Shown here piece by piece: positions 7,289 through 11,485 of a DNA stretch of 11,485 bases; within the stretch, counting starts at the first letter, position 1, and the number at the start of each line of letters is the position of its first letter. Under the pieces are notes generated by a model that searched no databases, had not been told where the DNA came from, and saw nothing but the letters and a program-made list of their open reading frames with translations. The DNA is from JAKORR01 sp964608495. Lineage in GTDB: Bacteria > Armatimonadota > Zipacnadia > Zipacnadales > FEN-943. The stretch covers positions 1 through 11,485 of the forward strand of contig CAZSOQ010000173.1 in assembly GCA_964608495.1 (NCBI GenBank), read 5' to 3'. A program made the translations under genes and the position numbers.

Positions 7289-7501
7289 CTAGCTGGTTTT
7301 GTGCGCCGAGTCGTTGCCGGCGTCGGGTTCTTGCTCGGCGGCCTTCTTGATGTCATCCACGGCCTCACTGGAGGCCTTGCGGAACTCGCGCATTCCCTGT
7401 CCGAGGCTGCGCATCAACTCCGGTATCTTCCTGCCGCCGAACAGGATCAGCACGATGATCAGGATAACGATAAGCTCCTGACCTTGAAGGCCAAACACCA
7501 T
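7289..7501 (-). CDS. tatA: Sec-independent protein translocase subunit TatA
   Basis: A 70-residue TatA/E-type subunit of the twin-arginine translocase, which forms the protein-conducting part for folded proteins at the cytoplasmic membrane. Residues 7-21 make a short transmembrane helix starting QELIVILIIVLIL, followed by the hinge and conserved FGGRKIP (21-27), then the amphipathic helix RSLGQGMREFRKA and a charged, disordered tail. ATG at 7501 is preferred over GTG at 7507: GGAGG sits 5 nt before the ATG and would overlap the GTG. It lies 24 bp after a Tat-signal DUF362 lipoprotein gene and 28 bp before the small secreted-protein gene. No tatB or tatC is visible in the window, so it must work with partners encoded elsewhere. 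A TatB assignment is less likely because of the short tail. Confidence 0.93.
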   Translation of the reverse strand: MVFGLQGQELIVILIIVLILFGGRKIPELMRSLGQGMREFRKASSEAVDDIKKAAEQEPDAGNDSAHKTS

Positions 7502-7525
7502 GAACACCTCCGGGAGCCACGCGGG

Positions 7526-8575
7526 CTACCCTGCCGTTATCTCTAGAACGCTCATGTCGGCCCGGTTGTTCGGGCCAAGACCGATCTGGGCGGCCGTGGC
7601 GACGTGCTTGGCGCGCGGGCGAAGGGGGTCCAGGCCCTCTTCGGCGCGCTTGGCGTCCAGCATTTCGAGGCCGATGGCGTCAGCGGCGACAGGGTTGGTG
7701 GAGACGAGCAGGGCCTGGGCGGGCCAGATAGTCTCGGGCCTGCCGCCGGGACCGCCATCGAAGAGGGCACGGGTGCAGTCGGCGACGATGAGGCGGGTCA
7801 TGGAGCGGATCCTGGGGACGTCGCTGAGCTCGGCGGCCTGATTGCACCAGTCGCCGTGGAGGTCGCCGGGATTGGCGACGCTGCCGTAGTGGTTTTTCAT
7901 GGCGAGAGTGACGCCGGCGCCACCGTGGTCCTTCAGGACGGGCACATTTATGAGAACCTGGGCTGTTTGGGTAAGAACCTTGCTCAGGCGGGTGGCCACG
8001 GAGCGGTGCTGGACCCACTCATCGTAGGCCCCATCGGTGCCGTAGTAGCGCACGCCGGCGCCCTCGCGGCTGATATCGTAGCCGCAGCGGGCCATTTCGC
8101 CGCTGGTTCGGTCCCAGACAACGATGTTCTGGGCGGGGACGCCGATGTCCTGGAGGCGCTGGACGATGGCCCCGACTACTACGGGGTGGGAGTACATGAG
8201 GCCGCTGATGCAGTTGATCTTGAGGGCCACGACGTCCTCGGGAGTACACAGGCGGGCCCAAGCGCGGGCGGCGTCGGTCTCCGAGAAGGCGTACTTGATG
8301 CCCTCGTCGAGGGAGGCGAGCACGGCCTCGGCGTTGGGGGTGCGGGGGTCGGCGAGCATACCGCTGTGCTTGACGATGGCGATGGGGGTCTTGCCGGCCT
8401 CGGGAGCGGGTGCCGCGGCGTTCTGAGCAGGGACCTGGGCGTTGGAGGACGACCTGCAGGCTCCGAGGAAGACGGCGGCGGCGCCTCCGGCGGCGACCTG
8501 TCGCAGGAAGCTACGTCGGTCCGCGGTCTTGCTCGTGCTGGGAGTCGTCCGACTGCTGTTGGGGCGGTCCGGCAT
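7526..8575 (-). CDS. DUF362 family Tat-signal lipoprotein
   Basis: A complete 349-residue DUF362 protein. The leader has ADRRSFLRQVAAGG (twin arginine at 20-21) and a lipobox FLGAC with acceptor C40, then a Pro/Ala linker to about 62. Family signatures are KINC at 119-122, VVWDRTSGEM (153-161), VPVLKDH (211-217) and AMKNHYGSV (225-233). A near-C-terminal STNPVAADAIG (292-302) parallels the TDPVAAD of the second DUF362 protein, so the two are paralogues. Some DUF362 proteins carry ferredoxin-like cysteines; none are evident here. ATG at 8575 is preceded by AGGAGGT with 5-nt spacing, a strong site. The first 65 bp overlap the end of the sugar-kinase gene in another frame, and tatA follows after 24 bp, so expression is probably coupled. 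Function is unknown; export by Tat and lipid anchoring are inferred from the leader. Confidence 0.92.
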   Translation of the reverse strand: MPDRPNSSRTTPSTSKTADRRSFLRQVAAGGAAAVFLGACRSSSNAQVPAQNAAAPAPEAGKTPIAIVKHSGMLADPRTPNAEAVLASLDEGIKYAFSETDAARAWARLCTPEDVVALKINCISGLMYSHPVVVGAIVQRLQDIGVPAQNIVVWDRTSGEMARCGYDISREGAGVRYYGTDGAYDEWVQHRSVATRLSKVLTQTAQVLINVPVLKDHGGAGVTLAMKNHYGSVANPGDLHGDWCNQAAELSDVPRIRSMTRLIVADCTRALFDGGPGGRPETIWPAQALLVSTNPVAADAIGLEMLDAKRAEEGLDPLRPRAKHVATAAQIGLGPNNRADMSVLEITAG

Positions 8576-9542
8576 GCTCGACCTCCTGGTCCGTTGCCTT
8601 ACCCTGGGGGGTAAGGGGTACTAGTGTAACACCGGGCAGATACTGCTGCAACAGCCCCCGTTCGAACATGCAGGGGCCGAAGGTGGCGGCGTTGGCCGCG
8701 CCGGCCGCGGTGCCCCAGCGGAGCTGCTCGGGGAAGGGCTTGCGGCTGACGAGGGCGGCGGCGAGGCCGGCCATCATGGCGTCGCCGGAGCCCACGTCAC
8801 TGACGGCCTCCACTTTGGGGGGCTTGGCCCAGTAGCACTCCTGCCCGGCGGTGACGCCGATGGCGCCCTGGGCGCCGAGAGTGACGACCACGGCCTTGAC
8901 GCCGCCGGCGACGAGCTCCTCGGCGGCCTGGACGACGCCCTGGGGCACGGCCACCGGCTGACCGAGGAGGCGGGCGAGCTCCTCGAGGTTGGGCTTGATC
9001 ACGAGCGGTCTGGCGGGCAGGGCACGGGTGAGCAACTCGTCGCGGGCGTCGAGGAGGACGGGCACTTTGGCGCGGCGGGCGGTGGTGATGAGGTCGGCGT
9101 AGAGGTCGAGGGGAACGCCCCTGGGGACGCTGCCGGCGATGACGGCGACGCGGGCTCGTTCGAGAAGCCGCGGCCAGCGGCGCTGGAGGGAGGTGACCTC
9201 GGAGGGAGTAACCAGAGGGCCCACCTCGTCAACGCGGGTCTGGGTCTTGGCCGTGGGGTCAACGATGTTGATGCAGACGCGGGATTCCTCGGCGATGGGG
9301 ACGAAGAAGGGCTGGATGCCGAGGTTGAGCATCTGCTGCTGGACGAGCCTGCCGCCGAGGCCGCCGGCGAAGCCGGTGACGACGGTTTCGACGTCGAAGA
9401 CGCGGAGGGCGCGGGCGACGTTGATACCCTTGCCGCCGGCGACCACGCGGAAGGAGCGGGCCGTGTGGTATTGGCCCGCGCCGAAGTTGTTCACCTCATA
9501 GGTCCGATCCACCCCGGCGTTGGCGCATAGGACAAGTACCAT
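8511..9542 (-). CDS. PfkB-family sugar-phosphate kinase (1-phosphofructokinase type)
   Basis: A 343-residue ribokinase-fold kinase of the FruK/LacC (hexose-phosphate kinase) branch, expected to use ATP to phosphorylate a sugar phosphate such as fructose 1-phosphate or tagatose 6-phosphate in the cytoplasm. VDRTYEV is at 11-17, the signature VAGGKGINVARAL at 34-46, KPN at 183-185, TLGAQGA at 221-227, and the anion hole with catalytic Asp in VGSGDAMMAG (D254). The first residues read CANAGVDRT where many relatives have LNPALDRT. ATG at 9542 matches the family start; a longer GTG start at 9578 is possible, and GGAGG lies about 15 nt before the ATG. After about residue 310 there is a hydrophilic tail (QQQSDDSQHEQDR) not seen in typical relatives, which overlaps the DUF362 gene. 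Kinase class is firm; substrate is not. Confidence 0.9.
   Translation of the reverse strand: MVLVLCANAGVDRTYEVNNFGAGQYHTARSFRVVAGGKGINVARALRVFDVETVVTGFAGGLGGRLVQQQMLNLGIQPFFVPIAEESRVCINIVDPTAKTQTRVDEVGPLVTPSEVTSLQRRWPRLLERARVAVIAGSVPRGVPLDLYADLITTARRAKVPVLLDARDELLTRALPARPLVIKPNLEELARLLGQPVAVPQGVVQAAEELVAGGVKAVVVTLGAQGAIGVTAGQECYWAKPPKVEAVSDVGSGDAMMAGLAAALVSRKPFPEQLRWGTAAGAANAATFGPCMFERGLLQQYLPGVTLVPLTPQGKATDQEVEHAGPPQQQSDDSQHEQDRGPT
8597..8616 (-). promoter_or_regulatory. Perfect inverted repeat before the DUF362 gene, possible operator
   Basis: CCTTACCC-TGGG-GGGTAAGG is an 8-bp perfect inverted repeat with a 4-nt centre, 10 bp upstream of the AGGAGGT ribosome site of the DUF362 gene and inside the kinase tail codons. 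In RNA it would form a stable hairpin at the head of the leader. As DNA, the TACCC-N4-GGGTA arrangement resembles operators of CsoR/RcnR-type metal sensors; that likeness is my inference. Confidence 0.4.
8623..8651 (-). promoter_or_regulatory. Possible internal promoter for DUF362-tatA
   Basis: On the minus strand TTGCAG (8651-8646) and TACACT (8628-8623) are spaced by 17 bp inside the kinase gene. Transcription would start near 8616, at the edge of the inverted repeat at 8597-8616. The -35 matches only three consensus bases, so this is a tentative call. Confidence 0.3.
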
Positions 9543-9632
9543 GGTTAGGACAAGCGGCCTCCAGTGCCGCCGAGACACGAACGCGGCAAGAGCTGGACCC
9601 CCGGGCCCCGAGGGGCGGGCCGGGGACTCGAA

Positions 9633-9687
9633 GGCGCCGCGCCCGGGAGCAGGCAGCCCCAGGGGCCGTGCCTCGGCGCGCGGCGCC
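9633..9687 (-). terminator. Large GC hairpin after the aminotransferase gene
   Basis: GGCGCCGCGC (9633-9642) and GCGCGGCGCC (9678-9687) are a perfect 10-bp inverted repeat. Inside it, AGGCA (9651-9655) pairs with TGCCT (9669-9673) and GCC with GGC around a CCAGG loop. It begins 11 nt past the TGA of the aminotransferase and fills a third of the 156-bp gap before the kinase. The absence of a T tract argues for a Rho-type end or an mRNA-stabilising structure. Confidence 0.45.
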
Positions 9688-9698
9688 GGCAGGATTGG

Positions 9699-10859
9699 TC
9701 AAAGCGTGGCGAGCAACTCGCCCATGGCGGCGACAGCGGCATTGAGGTTCTCGACGGAATTGGCGTAGGAGAGGCGCAGATAGCCGTCGCCGTACTCGCC
9801 GAAGGCGGTACCCGAGAGAACGGCGACACCGGCCTCTTCGAGGATGCGCTTGGCGAGGGTGCGGCTGTCCACGCCGGTGGCCTTGACGTTGGGGAAGGCG
9901 TAGAAGGCGCCGCCGGGCATGATGCAGCTAACGCCGGGGAGGCTGTTGAGGCCCTCGACGATGACGTCGCGGCGGCGCTTGAACTCGGCCATCATGGCGT
10001 CGGACTCCTCCTGGGGGCCGCGGAGGGCGGCGATGCCGGCGCGCTGGATGAAGCTTGGGGTGCAGGAGTTGCAGTTGGTCTCCAGCTTGGCCATGGCGGC
10101 GGTGACTTCCGCGGGGGCCACGCCGTAGCCGAGACGCCAGCCGGTCATGGCGTAGGTCTTGGAGAAGCAGTCCAGGAGGATGGTGCGCTCCCTCATGCCG
10201 GGCAGGGCGAGGATGGAGTAGTGCTCGCCGTCGTAGACCATGCGGGAGTAGGCCTCGTCGGTCATGATCCAGATGTCGCGCTCGACGGCGAGGCGGGCGA
10301 CGGCTTCCAGGTCTTCGAGGGTGACGACGCTGCCGGTGGGATTCTCGGGCGAGTTGATGATGATCATCTTGGTCTTGGGGGTGACGAGGCCGGCGAGCTC
10401 CTCGACGTCGAGGCGGAACTGGTTCTCCTCGCGGAGGGGAACGGGCACGGACCGGGCGCCGACGAAGTCAATGACGGATTCGTAGATGGGGAAGCCGGGA
10501 TTGGGGTAAATGACATCGTCGCCCTCGTCCACGAGGGCCAGGATGCCGAAGAAGATGATGGGCTTGGCGCCGGGGACGACGACGACCTCCTCCAGGGCGA
10601 CCTGGCAGCCGCGGGACTTCGAGACATCCTCGGCGATGGCCTCGCGCAACTCGGGATCGCCGGGGGAGGGTCCGTAGTGGGTCCAGCCGCTCTCGAGGGC
10701 GTCGCAGGCGGCCTGGCGGATGTAGGCGGGGGTGTCGAAGTCGGGCTCGCCGATCTCGAGGTGGATGATGGTGCGGCCCTCGCGCTCGAGCTGCTTGGCG
10801 CGGGCCAGGACCTCGAAGGCCGTTTCGGTGCCCAGCCTGCTCATTCTCTCTGCGAACAC
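9699..10859 (-). CDS. Class I/II pyridoxal-phosphate aminotransferase
   Basis: A 386-residue fold-type I aminotransferase, expected to move an amino group between an amino acid (possibly aspartate or an aromatic or branched-chain one) and 2-oxoglutarate in the cytoplasm. IGEPDFDTP is at 36-44, NSPENPTG at 169-176 (N173 contacts PLP), DEAYS at 201-205 (D201, Y204), SKTYAMTGWRLGYG at 233-246 with Schiff-base K234, and R362 in YLRLSYA binding the substrate carboxylate. The start is GTG at 10859: GGGAGG lies 8 nt upstream and the encoded MFAERMSRLG aligns with family N-termini. A longer frame reaching 10970 has no support, and an ATG at 10866 is in another frame. It stands alone between two hairpin-rich gaps. 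Substrate is not predictable from sequence. Confidence 0.92.
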   Translation of the reverse strand: MFAERMSRLGTETAFEVLARAKQLEREGRTIIHLEIGEPDFDTPAYIRQAACDALESGWTHYGPSPGDPELREAIAEDVSKSRGCQVALEEVVVVPGAKPIIFFGILALVDEGDDVIYPNPGFPIYESVIDFVGARSVPVPLREENQFRLDVEELAGLVTPKTKMIIINSPENPTGSVVTLEDLEAVARLAVERDIWIMTDEAYSRMVYDGEHYSILALPGMRERTILLDCFSKTYAMTGWRLGYGVAPAEVTAAMAKLETNCNSCTPSFIQRAGIAALRGPQEESDAMMAEFKRRRDVIVEGLNSLPGVSCIMPGGAFYAFPNVKATGVDSRTLAKRILEEAGVAVLSGTAFGEYGDGYLRLSYANSVENLNAAVAAMGELLATL

Positions 10860-11010
10860 TTGGCATACCTCCCGTCGGGTTGCGGAGTGCCTAGGATACC
10901 CACGCGAAAGGGAACGCACCAGCGCGCCCGCGAGCCAATCCGCTCGAGGGAAGCAGGACCCCGCCCACAAGCCCCAGCCCCTCGCGGCATGGCCGCTCCC
11001 GCCCGGTGGC

Positions 11011-11023
11011 GTGTAGTCTACAC
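11011..11023. promoter_or_regulatory. Palindrome GTGTAG-T-CTACAC, possible operator
   Basis: A perfect 6+1+6 palindrome about 150 bp before the aminotransferase start, overlapping the -10 side of a weak minus-strand promoter candidate. It would suit a dimeric repressor, but no regulator gene is present in the window to link to it. Confidence 0.3.
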
Positions 11024-11116
11024 CTTGGGCAAGGGCAAGGGAACCCGGGGCGGGCCGGGTCTATCACGGGCGAGGGGCGGGCACGTTGTCGTTGGGGCCG
11101 GCTGTGCCGGCGACGC

Positions 11117-11126
11117 GTCACGTGAC
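11117..11126. promoter_or_regulatory. Palindrome GTCACGTGAC
   Basis: A perfect 10-bp palindrome with a CACGTG core, itself enclosed by the inverted arms GGCGAC (11109-11114) and GTCGCC (11131-11136). It could be a protein-binding site or part of a larger cruciform; no direct evidence for either. Confidence 0.25.
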
Positions 11127-11155
11127 TGCCGTCGCCAGCAATAGCTGGCTCCTAC

Positions 11156-11192
11156 GCTGCGCCCGCCGGCGGTGCGCGCTACGGCGGGCAGC
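11156..11192 (-). terminator. Strong stem-loop just after the PqaA-type stop
   Basis: GCTGC (11156-11160) plus CCGCCG (11163-11168) pair with CGGCGG (11182-11187) plus GCAGC (11188-11192), giving 11 bp with a 2-nt bulge and a 13-nt loop. On the minus strand it begins 2 nt after the TAG at 11195. There is no T tract. Confidence 0.45.
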
Positions 11193-11194
11193 CG

Positions 11195-11485
11195 CTACTT
11201 CGGGTGAAGGACGCACGGCTGGGTTGACGTGTAGAACTTGCGGCCGTCCACGTCGAAGACCAGCTCGCCGTAAACGGCAGTGTATTCGCCCTCGGCCCGC
11301 GGGACGGAGCCGACGAAGGCCTCACCCTCGGGCGAGAGGGGCTGCTCGATCCACTTGGCCTGGCGGAAGTCGCGGATCTGGGAGCGGGCGACCCACATTC
11401 GGCTCTCGACGGGCGTGGCGTCGGCGGAGGCGGCCAAGCGGAGGGAGTCGGGGGATTCGGTGAAGTCGGGGGTAAGGGCGGGGAT
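11195..11485 (-). CDS. PhoPQ-activated pathogenicity-related (PqaA-type) protein, C-terminal part
   Basis: The last 96 residues of a protein whose N-terminus lies beyond the window; the frame is open from 11485 to the TAG at 11195. The segment ESRMWVARSQIRDFRQAKW, with its Trp-x-Ala and RDFR motif, and the later YTAVYGELVFDVDG followed by FYTSTQPCVLHP, match the C-terminal beta-sandwich end of the PhoPQ-activated pathogenicity-related family, whose members are alpha/beta-hydrolase-like and often secreted. The catalytic region is not in view, so activity cannot be judged. The gene is followed within 3 nt by a strong stem-loop, suggesting its transcript ends there. Family call rests on pattern recognition of a fragment. 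Confidence 0.7.
   Translation of the reverse strand: MPALTPDFTESPDSLRLAASADATPVESRMWVARSQIRDFRQAKWIEQPLSPEGEAFVGSVPRAEGEYTAVYGELVFDVDGRKFYTSTQPCVLHPK

Larger units (their letters stand above)
10860..11194. other. 335-bp intergenic region rich in inverted repeats
   Basis: No credible gene lies between the PqaA-type stop and the aminotransferase start. It contains a stem-loop at 11156-11192, a hairpin GCCAGC-AATA-GCTGGC at 11134-11149, arms GGCGAC/GTCGCC at 11109-11136 enclosing the palindrome GTCACGTGAC, a hairpin ACCCGG/CCGGGT at 11043-11060, and the palindrome GTGTAGTCTACAC at 11011-11023. A weak promoter candidate, TTGCCC-17 bp-TACACG on the minus strand, overlaps the last palindrome. The 10900-11000 part shows nothing I can name. 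Confidence 0.6.

Noticed and set aside
7502..7507. GTG 7507 as the tatA start
   Set aside because: The GGAGG would overlap this codon; ATG 7501 has proper 5-nt spacing and matches family N-termini.
10860..10970. N-terminal extension of the aminotransferase to 10970
   Set aside because: The extension is Arg/Ser-rich without family match, while GTG 10859 has a good ribosome site and a matching N-terminus.
9564..11144. A 526-residue plus-strand open frame
   Set aside because: It lies antisense to the aminotransferase, which has all catalytic motifs; the plus-strand product has the same Gly/Asp/Val bias and no domain.
1..11485. tRNA, rRNA, CRISPR array, insertion sequence or attachment site
   Set aside because: I saw no cloverleaf with a CCA-type end, no regularly spaced repeats, no transposase or terminal inverted repeats. 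The short repeats found are isolated.

Overview
This window is a GC-rich bacterial segment, clearly well above 60% G+C by eye. It contains a 10-N scaffold gap and behaves like a draft or metagenome-assembled contig. All eleven genes I can support lie on the minus strand, so transcription runs from high to low coordinates. The organism cannot be named from this stretch. The high GC, a PhoPQ-activated pathogenicity-related family protein, several Tat-type lipoproteins and an AmmeMemoRadiSam module would fit groups such as Planctomycetota, Armatimonadota or Hydrogenedentota, but that is a weak inference.

Layout in the direction of transcription: (1) 11485-11195, C-terminal end of a PhoPQ-activated pathogenicity-related (PqaA-type) protein, followed by a 335-bp intergenic stretch dense in inverted repeats. 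(2) 10859-9699, a class I/II PLP aminotransferase, followed by a large hairpin. (3) 9542-6727, a probable operon: 1-phosphofructokinase-type sugar kinase, a Tat-signal DUF362 lipoprotein, a small TatA, and a short secreted protein resembling DUF6599. (4) After a hairpin and a good sigma70-like promoter (6629-6658), 6567-2390 carries a Memo-AMMECR1 fusion lipoprotein, a second Tat-signal DUF362 lipoprotein (interrupted by the N gap), and the AmmeMemoRadiSam radical SAM enzyme. (5) 2305-758, an acyl-CoA synthetase, then 717 to the window edge, the N-terminal part of a secreted M16 zinc peptidase.

The centre of interest is units 3 and 4. All three components of the AmmeMemoRadiSam system (AMMECR1, Memo, radical SAM) are present, and its biochemical role is not settled to my knowledge. 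Here every component carries an export signal: a lipoprotein signal on the Memo-AMMECR1 fusion and twin-arginine signals on the radical SAM enzyme and on both DUF362 proteins. A tatA gene sits among them. The simplest reading is a membrane-attached, extracytoplasmic redox or metal-dependent module whose folded, cofactor-bearing parts leave through the Tat pathway. The flanking kinase, aminotransferase, acyl-CoA ligase and peptidase look like ordinary metabolic neighbours, and nothing in the sequence ties them to the module.

The N gap is probably an assembly artefact. Both gap edges carry the same 7-mer, and collapsing the two copies into one restores a single 343-residue DUF362 reading frame. 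Long plus-strand open frames in the window are antisense shadows produced by GC-rich codon bias.
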